A DNA stretch of 29,566 bases from Conidiobolus incongruus B7586 (lineage: Eukaryota > Entomophthoromycota > Entomophthoromycetes > Entomophthorales > Conidiobolaceae): assembly GCA_000697335.1 (NCBI GenBank), contig JNEM01008965.1, forward strand, positions 1 to 29,566, read 5' to 3'. Positions 9,373 to 20,046 of the stretch are shown in pieces. Positions within the stretch are counted from its first letter, which is position 1. Every line of letters begins with the position of its first letter. The position numbers were made by a program, and so were the translations under genes. Under the pieces are notes generated by a model. That model was not told where the DNA came from. It saw nothing but the letters and a program-made list of their open reading frames with translations, and made no database searches.

Positions 9373-11651
9373 ATGGAAGATTTGTATATCTATGTAGATT
9401 ACGTTGAACCTAAATTGCTTTGTCCACTATGTTCTAATCCTTATTTAAATCCGATTACATTGAGCTGTAATCATACTTTTTGCTCTGAATGTGTTTTTGG
9501 TTGGGTATCTGTCACATCTCCTCCTATTTCACCACCACCTCAAGCAGATACATTTTCAATTCATTCTAAGCAAACCAAAAAATCGAACAAACTCAAACAA
9601 AAAACACCCAAAGCTATCAGCTTAGACCAAGCATTGAACAATAGTCCGGATATTTCCAGTCATTCGAGAAATAATTCATTGGTACCCGACTTGGATTTAT
9701 TGTGTCCTCTATGTAAAACGCACTCAAATCAATATTTCTCTAGTGACTCTGTCGAATCTCAATTACAAGAATTAAGAGTGAAATGTTTAACATGTGAAGA
9801 AATTTTATTAAAAAAGAATTTTACATACCATTTGGAGACCGAGTGTTTAGAGCGTTTTATTCCTTGTATTCATCCTAGATGTAATCAGCAGGTGTCTAGA
9901 AAGAATATGCGAAGGCATGCTGAACTCTGTCACCATCAATATACTGCGGTATTTCTATTTTATTTATTCTTAAACATTTAATTAATTGTTATTTAGTCGG
10001 ATAGAAGTTCCATGATCTCTAGTACTATTAATACCAATGAATTGTCTCAACACGAAGGCATTGACTTAAAAGAATGTCAGCCTGGAGTTGTTTACGAGTA
10101 TTACAGAGGCGAATTTAGCGAGTTGCCAAATTTTGATCAACTGATACCAACTGTACAGACTTTATTAATTATTAATATACAAAGTTTATTAACATTTAAT
10201 TTAGAGTGTTGGAGTTGTTCCCAATATTTCAATTGGTTTATTAACTGAAAAATCAGATTTCATGGAACCTAATGTCGAAGTTCCCGATATAGGTAATTAT
10301 TAGCATATACTATATAATGATATTTGTTTACTAAATAATCATCTAAGAGTTAGGAAATTTTGCTGTAAAATTTACAGCATATTTGCATATTCCAAAATCA
10401 GGCAGTCATTTATTCTATTTAGAAAGTAACGATGGTAGTGAACTATTCGTTGAAAATATGGACAAACCAATTATCTCAAATGATGGAGTGGTAATTTTTA
10501 ATTATTACTTGACTCAATATCATTTCATTAATATATATGTTGATAGCATTATAATAAAGAAAAAGAAGGAAAAGTTACTTTGAATAGGGGAAAACACCGT
10601 ATTATAGTGACTTATTTTCATAAAAATGGAAAGCTCAGAGAGAGTTCGACTTTAGGCCCTCACTTAAGTTTTAAATACTATTCGAGTGATCCTTATTGGC
10701 CTATTAAATCTAATTTTAATAAGGAATTAGTTCCTGATCATATGTTATTTTACCATCCTTCTGGTAATTATAAATATTCTTATATATCATATAATACCCA
10801 ACTAATTCTTTGATATTATAGACTTATTAGCTGAATATAAAACTCAAGCTGATCGTATGGTATCTGTTTCTAAAGTAAGTCATTTATTATTATTAATTGA
10901 ATTTATTAATTAAATCAATTTGTTTCAGAATGCACTCTCTATGAGACAGCTTCAATTACAGCTAGAAGTTGCTAATACTACTATCAATTCTCTAGAACAG
11001 GTAAACTATTTATAATTATAGTAAGATTGTTGTCATGAATATTTATAAATTTTAGATGGTCCATGCTTTGACTATTACTACTGATGAAAAAATTTCAAGT
11101 ATGGCAAAGGCTCTCGATGATGAACAAAATAAGAGATTAGAACTTGTCGAAAGAATTTCTCAGTTAAGATTATTTACACCACCAGATAATGTTACGAAAA
11201 ATTCTGCTGAAGAAGAATTTTTGGTACATTAATATGTTTTATTATTATACAATTTAACTTAATCATCTATTTAGGGACAATTTGATATCCAAAGACATGT
11301 AGACGAAGTTGAGAAGCTTAAACAGGTAATTATGAATACTACTATATTTTGAATATACATATATAATATTCATTTTATAGCTTTATTTCTATTCTTTAGC
11401 TTTATGTGTAAAGGTAATTATAGAACTACTTTATGGTTATTATAAGTATTAATAGTTATCAGATGAATTTTAAAAGAAATAGCGAAGCTAATGATTCTCA
11501 GATACCTGATATACCTGTTCAATCGCTTTATGAGCAGTGCGTCATTCATCATCAATTACCTGTCGACTGTTGGCCAGGATTCATATCTAGACATATGAGC
11601 AATGCTTTAACAAAACAAAACAAGTATTCCAAGTTTCAGTCGTTTTTTTAA
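9373..11651 (+). CDS. RING finger - TRAF-type zinc finger - PA14 - coiled-coil protein (putative E3 ubiquitin ligase)
   Basis: Eleven exons (9373-9948, 9997-10152, 10205-10292, 10354-10490, 10547-10763, 10822-10874, 10929-11000, 11056-11223, 11275-11325, 11381-11413, 11463-11651) give 579 aa. Seen: a RING with C17, C20, C32, H34, C37, C40 and, after a 70-residue Ser/Pro/Lys-rich insert, C111 and C114; a TRAF-type finger at about 136-187 (C138, C141, H153, C158, C165, C170, H182, C186); a PA14 domain at about 220-366, with VVYEYYRGEF, FTAYLHIPKSG, YLESNDGSEL, NDGVHYNKEKEGKV and GKHRIIVTYF; a heptad-like helical region at about 392-510; and a 60-residue tail. There is no signal peptide or membrane segment, so the PA14 domain should be intracellular. 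The RING suggests ubiquitin transfer, with PA14 as ligand- or partner-binding part; both are inference. The exon 4 acceptor may be 10346 instead of 10353, adding residues without changing the frame. Exon 10 is only 33 nt and is less certain. Confidence 0.83.
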
Positions 11652-12021
11652 TATGTAAATATTAAAATTAACTCTATTATTTTATTATGTAAATAAATTC
11701 ATTTTTATCATTCAATATTGAATCATTTTCATTATATGATGACATGTATTGATTAACAATATTCATATTATGATATCCAATAATACTATACTATATTTTG
11801 GTTAATAAATGATCGAAATTGGTGGAATTAATAATATCCCATTTGATGTAACTCGAATACTACCATAATTAGATATAATGGGAATATTCTAACAAGTTTT
11901 TTAATTTTCAAATAGTACAAATACTCAAAAGTTGATTTCATCAATAAACAATATAAATACTAACCCTCATAGATTATTGAGTTGTTGTTCAAAGTAGAAC
12001 TATTGAATTAATATCAACATT
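11652..12021. other. Intergenic spacer, 370 bases
   Basis: Runs from the stop of the RING/PA14 gene to the start of the next gene on the same strand. It must contain the 3' UTR of one and the promoter of the other. No further features seen. Confidence 0.6.
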
Positions 12022-12802
12022 ATGACGAATCAACTTATGGCAAGTTTTTGGAATCACCAGCTCAAACTTAACAAAATGCATGCAAATTCAAATTATTGGG
12101 TAATTTTACTATATTCATGATATATGAACCAATATTAATGATCATCTCTTATAGAATCAAATATTCGATATACATCTTCAAAGGTATGCCAATATGATAT
12201 TTTATATAATTAGTCAATATTAATGCAACATTAGGCCTAATACAAAGTCGAGTTTTACTACAATCTTAACTCAGTTAATGTTTAAAAAACTCATATCTAT
12301 CGATTTTATCATCAAATTCTTACAGACTTCGGGTTTATTAACCTGGATTATTTACTTATTAGTAATTATATAAAGTTAAAGAATTATATAACATAATACT
12401 AATCATATTTATTTTTAGTATTCTAAAATATATTGCAAATTAATCTCAAGGAATCTAAGAAAGAAAAAGCAAGAACATTACTTTACAACCAAAATGAATC
12501 AATTGACTAAGAAGGGACTACATTTTAATATTAATACTGAAGCTCATGATAATGTCATCAAGAGGATGACTGAGTTTAATCAAGAATTAGTCAAAATTCA
12601 ATATAGAAGAAAAGGAATAATAATTGATCTAAGAGAGGATTTAAGAGACACTAAAATTCAGTTGATTGGACAATCTTATCAAAATGAACAGAATCATTTG
12701 AATCAAAAATCTCAAGTTCAGCAAATTAAGTCTATAATGAGATCTATAAAAGGTGTTTTATTAACTAATTCGTATCGACAAAGATCTGTTCGATTGAATT
12801 AA
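12022..12802 (+). CDS. Unidentified helical/coiled-coil protein, tail-to-tail with RAD1
   Basis: Four exons (12022-12099, 12155-12183, 12235-12361, 12419-12802) give 205 aa; three introns of 55, 51 and 57 nt all keep the frame, which is why I call it a real gene. I do not recognise the family. The N-terminal part is polar; residues around 63-90 contain a hydrophobic run (GLLTWIIYLLYSKIYCKLI) that could be a membrane or amphipathic helix, though its extent depends on the donor at 12362. The C-terminal 110 residues are rich in Q, N, K, E and I and look helical. The end (QQIKSIMRSIKGVLLTNS) faintly recalls the C-terminal pattern of the kinetochore protein CENP-H/Fta3; this is a lead only. The stop codon (12800-12802) overlaps that of RAD1 on the other strand. 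Confidence 0.72.
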
Positions 12803-14171
12803 TGTACCTCACTTTCTGGTATGAACTAAATCAATTTCAAAATTAATTAATCAAATAAATATTTAAAAAAAATCAACTTACATAGAATTCCACTAAGCTG
12901 TTACTTGTTTCACCAAACATAAGTGCCTATATATAATTTAATATTATTGAAATGTAACTATTATAAATATAATATTACTTGAACCAATAATAACCCAGTA
13001 GATTCGAGTTCTAGACAAGTAATTTGACATAAGCTCAAAGCTTTAATTAAATACAAAAATTGATGAAATTTATACCTATTGAAAAGAATTAATACTGCAT
13101 TTACTTAATTTAATAAGTAGGCTTACGAAAAACTCCTGGGAAAGTGATCTCCACAAAACACTTCGATATTAGATCCAATATTCATATTAACCTATAATAA
13201 AATTGGATGTTAGTATATATTAAATAATATCAATTGAATTACTTCTGAATAACCTGCAGAGCCTGAGGATTGTAGTTTAATATGAGGATAAGATGGACTG
13301 ATACAAAAAGTAACATATGTTACAGAGTCATCTAAACTGAGGATGGATTTTTTTAACAAATCAGACTAAAAATAATTAAATTAGCTAAAAGTAATGTTAT
13401 ATAGTATATGAAATACATGAATCACTATTCTATTAGAAACAATTTCTCGATTTACAACTAAAGGTTCAAAATATTCTATTTCAAAAGTAGGCAATATACA
13501 CTTGGAAACAACTCCATTTTCTTCAATTCTAGAGTAATAAATTAAATAACAAACTATAAATGAAAGAGCTAACCTACACTACAACTAATTTTGGATCCAA
13601 TTCAGAGCCGTATAAAAATTGCACAGATGTTTTATTTCCTGTTAGATGAGTAGGAGTTCCAGCAACGGCATTCAAAGGGAAACTGTGATTAGGTTCAATT
13701 CGATTAGCGATTTGGTCGTTAATCCCAAAAGCAACATTATTGCTAGAGTAAGTAGCTCTTGGTCCAGCGCTGTATAGAAGAATACATTGAATTAATGTAT
13801 CTAGATTGATGACAAAAGAAATAGCAGGCTTAGGAGGAGGATTAGGACTAATGAAATCATTCTGATGAAGGTGTTGAAATCTATCTCTATCTGGGAAAAA
13901 GTCATACTGATCAAAAAGATTTTTCTTTAACACCGAATGACCTTGAAAACATTTACTCTCTTCTATAATAATACTAATACCATCTTCGCTAATGGCAAAA
14001 TTAGCTTTCTGACAATAGATATGACGATTAGTAAATTCAAAACAATTGTGAAGAAATTACTTCTTTGAAATGAACACCCCTCAAGAGAGTCATTAAAAGG
14101 TTTAGATTAGATACTTTGGCAGTAAGAATTGGACGATAACTTGTAGAATGAAGATCTTCAAGTTTATTCAT
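12799..14171 (-). CDS. RAD1: Rad1, subunit of the 9-1-1 DNA-damage checkpoint clamp
   Basis: Eight exons on the minus strand (14171-14061, 14008-13578, 13528-13417, 13365-13243, 13191-13127, 13075-12979, 12926-12882, 12825-12799) give 336 aa; S. pombe rad1 is 323. With Rad9 and Hus1 it forms a PCNA-like ring loaded at damaged DNA to activate the ATR-type kinase. Seen: LLRGVHFKEKANFAISEDGI and IIIEESKCFQGHSVL, the N-terminal PCNA-like half; the FVINLDTLIQCILLY helix; VSKCILPTFEIEYFEP; and the C-terminal block LIKALSLCQITCLELES followed by SLVEFYFIPESE, the family's characteristic end. An Asn/Pro-rich loop at about 80-90 is longer than in vertebrates. All seven introns are 49-56 nt. This is the S. 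pombe/human RAD1 (S. cerevisiae Rad17), not the S. cerevisiae Rad1 nuclease. Confidence 0.92.
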
Positions 14172-14947
14172 CGTTAAAGTTTTATTAAATATATGATTAA
14201 TAATCCAAAATTTAAATACAAAAGATTAACCCCTATAAATATCATTTTGATAATGGTTTGTTTTATGGGATTAATTTTTTATATTACTAATCTACAATCT
14301 CTCTTGAAAAGCAAAAACATTATATTAGTATTAAGTAAATACAAAAAATGATCAAATAATTTATTCCATAATCCATATTCATTAAGTAAAAATGAATTTA
14401 ATATATTTTATCAAATCATTAAATTATCGGATTATCAAATTATACTTTTATTATAATTTAGCGTATATTATTTTCATTTTTTATTGATATAAGTATCGTA
14501 CCAAATAAAATTAAGGATGGGAGATTAAACAACTAGTTTATTCAATAAAAAATTTCCAAATTTTGTCAAAATTGTATAAAAGCAGAAATAATGGCATAGA
14601 TAATCAAAAATTAAACACTGTGAAATAAGAATGAATGTTTATATTCACATAAAATATTGCTAATATATTAATATATTTTAATTTTATTATATATGAAATA
14701 AAATAATGTCTATGATATTTGTTTGTTTTAAATATCATCATTAAACTAAAATGTGATGAAAATTTTTTTGAATGTGAAATTATTAGATCTAGAATATTCA
14801 ACTGTGATGTTTGTCAAATTTATCAGATTAAATGGATCTTTTAACATTAAAATCAATTGATGAATCAAAATTGAAAATTTGTATATTGAAATAATTAGAA
14901 TCAAAAAATCTATTTGTCTTTGTTACTTATTAGTTCAACTATCAGCA
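14172..14947. other. Divergent intergenic region between RAD1 and importin beta
   Basis: 776 bases of AT-rich sequence between two outward-facing genes, so both promoters should lie here. A 65-codon minus frame at 14604-14801 is low-complexity and not called. No recognisable element. Confidence 0.6.
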
Positions 14948-17935
14948 ATGGATTTGGGTGAAATTTTAAAGAGAACACTAGACGCAGGTATATTTACTAT
15001 CTACATAACTATTTAAACTATGTATCTAATATTTTTTAATAGATAACCAAATTCGTATTAATGCCGAAAATCAGTTGCGTGAATTGCAACAAGATTACGT
15101 AATTTTAACCCTTTATCATTCTAAATCAACATAATTTACTAAATATTATTTTTAATTATTAGACAAAATTTCTATTATCTTTAGGTGAATACTTTTTGAA
15201 TTCAAGTAATGATCCTAGTGGCCGCTCTGCTGCTGGTTTAGCTATTAAGAATTCACTCACCTCCAAAGTATGATTCAAATTTTATTATTTATCTAATATT
15301 TACTCATTGTTTTTTAATTTTTTAGGATCCCATGACCAACAATGAATTCGCTCAACGCTGGCTAAGTTTAGACCCTGCTTTCAGAATTCAAGTTAAACAA
15401 AAGGTATTTTAATATGAGATTGGTATTGATTCATTGTTAATTTTTCTTTGTTTATCAGATGTTGGAATCATTAGCTCTTCCAGAACCCACTATTGGATTA
15501 GCTGCTGCTCAGGTAATTTTTGAACTGATTCAAGCTTCTAAATTTGCTTATTTTAACATTAAATTATCATTCAGATTGTAACTGCTATTGCTGGCATTGA
15601 ATTACCTATGAATCACTGGGAAGACCTTATGACTATTTTAGCACAATATATGCAATCAAGGGATGAAAGACTTAAAATCAACACTTTAAGAACTATTGGT
15701 TATATTTGTGAAATTCCTGTAAGTAAATTTTTATGTCTTAATTGAAAATTACTAAAATTTTATATAGCAAGCTGCATTTTTACAATCTCAATCGAGCTCG
15801 ATTTTGAATGTTATTGTTAACGGATCCAATGAATCTCAGCCAACGTAAGTGTGAATTAACTTGCCAAAAAAAATATTTTAATGATTTTTCACTTTAGAAA
15901 TGTCCGAATTGAAGCTTTTTCCGCCTTATATAACTCTCTCGCTTTTGCTTCTCACAACTTTGAAATTCCGGAAGAAAGAAACTATATCATGAATCAAATT
16001 TCGGAAGCTGCTGTCAAACCAGGAGATATTCAAGTCAAAGCTTTTGAATGTCTAGTTCGCATTGCTCAATTGTACTACTTTATTATGGAAGAATATCTAT
16101 CTTCTTTCTTGTCTCAAATTATTAAAAACGCTTTACGCTCCGAGGAGCCTGAATTAGTACATCAGGCCATCGAATTTTGGTCCACAATGAATGATAGTGA
16201 ATTGGAAATCCAAAATGAATCGGAATACGATTATGAAGAGGAAGACATCAACATTCAATCAGAACATACCAGCCACAGAAATATCGTCGTCAGAAGTTTA
16301 CCTTTGTTTATCCCTGAGATTTTAACTTTAATGGTCGATGATGATGAAGATGTTGAAGAAGACGAATGGACTGTAGCCAAGGCTGCTGCCACCTGTTTAA
16401 GACTCACTGCTCAAAATGTTAAGGATGCCATCTTATCACATGTTGGTGATTTTATTATTAGCAATATTGAATCATCTGAGTGGCCTAAACGTGAAGCTGC
16501 TGTCATGGCTTTAGGTACAGTAATGGATGGTCCTAGTCTCGATAGTTTACTTCCATTTATTGATGGCTCCTTAAACCTCTTATCCAAGTTGATCAATGAC
16601 CCTTCCACTAAAGTCAAAGACTCTGCTGTTTGGACTTTGAGTCAGATTTGTTTAGTTGCTAGTGATTTCTTGTCTAACAAGGGACTTTTACATGATATCG
16701 TAATGGCTTTCCTTAATACTTTGAACGGTGAGCCAAGTATTGTCACTCATGCATGCTCTGGCTTAATTGCACTTGGTGAGCACATTAACTCTAATGATAA
16801 AGCTCAATCTACTCCTCTTTCACCAATTTATCAGAGTACTTTAAAAACTTTGGTTGAATTCACTGCTTCTACCCAAGTTCCTATTAGAACTTTGACTTCT
16901 GCCTATGAAGCTATATCAAGTTGGGCCCGTCAATGTCCTGAAGATTGTTTAGATATTACTCGAGATATTTATATGGAGATGCTCTCTCGTTTAGTATCTT
17001 TAACAGAACTCTACCGTGATCCCAGTAGCTCAGCCAGTTTCCCCCGCTTGACTGAACTTCAGTCTAACGTTTGTGTTGTCATGACCAGTTTGATTCGTCG
17101 TATTGGTAGTCAAATTGCTTTAGTCTCTGATCAAACTATGGCTGCTTTATTCTCAATTATTGATGCCTCCAACAAGAATACTACTGCAGCCGAAGACGTT
17201 TTCATTACTATTTCAGCCATTATCACTGTTATGGGCCCTGATTTCGAAAAATATCTTGAACAATTCCATCCTCTCTTATGTTTAGCTCTTCAAAACCCCT
17301 CGGCTCCTCAATTAACTTCAATCTCAATTGGTATTGTTGGCGATTTAGCTAGATCTTTACAAGCCAGTTTCGGCAAATACAGTGCTGACTATATGACTTT
17401 ATTGGGTAGTAATCTTGCCAGTCCTGAGGTTGACCCTTCTATAAAACCATCAATTTTATCCACCTTTGGAGATATTGCTCAAGCTATTGGCGATGCGTAC
17501 CAACCATATATCTCGCCTACCGTTGAAAAATTACTTCAAGCTAAATCATCCCTTGAAGGTCCATCTGTTTTCTTAGATCCTGATGCTTTAGCTTGCGCCA
17601 TCCTTGATGCCTACACCGGTATAGTCCAAGGTCTTCATGCTGTTGGAGCTGCTAATCTTTTCTTGGACTTTATCCAATATCCTGTAGAATTTTTACACTT
17701 ATTCTCCCAAAGTTTGGATTCCTACGAGGAATATGTACTTCGTCGAGCTGTTGGGCTCATAGGTGATCTTTGTGAAGCCTATGCCCAAGGGCAAGCTAAT
17801 AATTACCTTAATCAAGAATTCCTTGTTAGAATCGTTCGGTATGCTCGCACTAGACGCAGCCCAGATTCTGAACAAACTCGCCTTCTTGCTAGATGGGCTA
17901 GAGATAAAATGAAGCGTATCAATGCTTACTCCTAA
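14948..17935 (+). CDS. KAP95: Importin subunit beta-1 (karyopherin beta, Kap95)
   Basis: Eight exons (14948-14987, 15043-15098, 15163-15267, 15326-15403, 15459-15512, 15575-15718, 15768-15844, 15898-17935) give 863 aa; yeast Kap95 has 861 and human KPNB1 876. It carries NLS cargo, with importin alpha or directly, through the nuclear pore and releases it on RanGTP. Seen: the importin-beta N-terminal domain at about 15-100 (AENQLRELQQD, AAGLAIKNSLTSKD, RWLSLDPAFRIQVKQ), HEAT repeats throughout, the acidic loop in HEAT 8 at about 332-340 (DDDEDVEEDEW), WPKREAAVMALG and VKDSAVWTLSQIC, and the C-terminal LARWARDKMKR. All seven introns lie in the first 950 bases; the last exon is 2.0 kb without a break. 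It uses more C-ending codons than the RING/PA14 gene, suggesting strong expression. Confidence 0.97.
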
Positions 17936-20046
17936 ATAGCTAAGTCCAATTATTCATAAATTCGTTATTTGTTATCAATAACGTAGTTTATAATATCCTT
18001 CATTAATGAATATCATTTGCACTTGTTCCTTTATTATTATACTATGTTTTAAAAATTCCCCTTTTATTTACGTCATAGACTCTCCCTCTTCCTCTCTAAA
18101 TTTATCTATTTCGAAGTGACGTATAATCTTTAATTATTATTTTGACTATTCTCCTTCCCTAAAATAAATCTACCTTTCTAATGTATTTTTATCCCCAATC
18201 CCTTCATCTCCTCTAAAATTAAAATCTTGTACTATATATGATTTTTTTTCTTATTCCTCATGAAACTTTACACTCCCATTTGCTATAATAAAATTGATTG
18301 CAACTCATGCAGTAATTTAATACTTTCATTACCCAGTATATAAAATTTATTTTGATATCATTATTTCCTTATCTTTTCTAATTTGGTTTTTATTATATAT
18401 AGTTTGCATTAATATTAATTCATACATTCAATATATTTGAAATTCTATGATCATTAATTGATAAATTTGTATTACATGAGTTTAATATTCTAAAAAGGTT
18501 AATAAAGATTAATCTTGTTAACGATATAATATTTCTAGGAATTTGATATAAAAATACATTTATAGTTGAATCTATTATCTATATGGAATAATGAATTTTC
18601 AGTTTTAATTCAGGTAACTGCTGTTCTAACAATACTTTAAATTTTTACACTCTGTTACAATTGTTTCTATTAAGATATCAGATTAAATTTATACTCTATT
18701 AAAAGTATAGCTGTCTAACGATTAATATTTAATATTCATCCTGATATATTCAATATTTTTGATGGTTTAACAGAACAAATTTGAATTCATAATTATAATA
18801 CATTATATATTTATATTTTCAATATAATATTTGAAATTCTAAATTTGATTGATATAGATCTTTAAAATCCATCTATGAAAATTTTTCAATCAATAGTCAT
18901 TTTAAAATATGGAATCAATTAAATAATTATAATTATTAAGAAATACATCTAAACATATTAATTTCTTTCAACATATGAGGTATTTTTAAATATTAATTAG
19001 TAATATATATAATGATAATTTTTAAACAGTTATTTTCTGTTAAAAAATCGAAACTTTCATTATTTATATATCGAATATAAAGTACAAACAATTTGATATT
19101 ATAACTTAAAACGAAAATTGAATCTTAGTTATGATTATTGTAATTATTTTGAATGAATTATCAATATTCAAATTATTATAATAATTGAGCATCAATTCTA
19201 ATATTATGAATTTAATAAATTGTGATAATCATTGAATTTTAACTTTGATGTCATTATTGTTAATTTATCAGAAGCAATATATTTAAAGTTATGAAAAAAA
19301 TTCAATCAAATACAATACTCAAATTGTTTTAAATTTGAGTAGTTGTCTCTCAATGATGTGTAAGTGAGTTTATATATAAAATGATCAAATAAAACCATTG
19401 CTGGTTTATTAAATTAAGATGTTTAGTAATCTTGAATATATATAATATCTAATAAAACTAATTTTAATATTTATCAATATTTCATTCAATATATTATTAA
19501 TTTAATATCATATATTATATATATCAGCTATTACATTTTACCATTATAATGCTTTCTAAATAATTCATGGTATTTACAAAATGTGACATATGACTATATT
19601 GTATAATATCATAATGTGATATTTTAAACTTCATTCACTATCAATAATAATATAAATTTAGTATGGATTTATTTCCATATATAATATCTGAATGCCTTTT
19701 TATTTATGAATAATTTTTAGGAATATATCGTTACGAAGTTCTTATATAGCAATTAGAATATCGTTTATAATAAATATAATAAAATAACAATTTACTCTTT
19801 TAATATCAATATAGTAATGTGTATTTTAAATTTATAATTTAAGAATTTAAGAATTTAAGAATTTATCAACCATTTATTAATACAATTAAGGAAACTAATA
19901 TATTAAAATTACTTAGTTTAAATTTGATCATAATTTTAAGAATGGCATCATCAATTAATCCCACATTTTATTATTCAGAAAGGAATAAATGACAATAAAT
20001 AAACCCATTAACCAAAAAAAAATCCAGTATTCATTGTTTGAATTCC
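17936..20046. other. 2.1 kb AT-rich gene desert
   Basis: The first 250 bases or so are pyrimidine-richer and look like 3' UTR of importin beta. The rest is featureless AT-rich sequence with no open frame of substance, no tRNA and no transposon motifs that I could recognise. A short tandem repeat lies at 19836-19865. The last few hundred bases should contain the cysteinyl-tRNA synthetase promoter. Confidence 0.6.
19836..19865. repeat. Short tandem repeat, 8-base unit, about 3.75 copies
   Basis: Perfect copies of AATTTAAG in direct array, ending in a partial copy. About 180 bases before the cysteinyl-tRNA synthetase start. Confidence 0.85.

Noticed and set aside
11433-11651. Separate small gene of 72 codons after the RING/PA14 gene
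   Set aside because: The only nearby ATG that opens it follows a CAG acceptor at 11462, and the frame continues exactly from the preceding exon, so it is better read as the last exon.
16411-16617. Minus-strand open frame within importin beta
   Set aside because: A shadow of the conserved HEAT-repeat coding sequence on the other strand.
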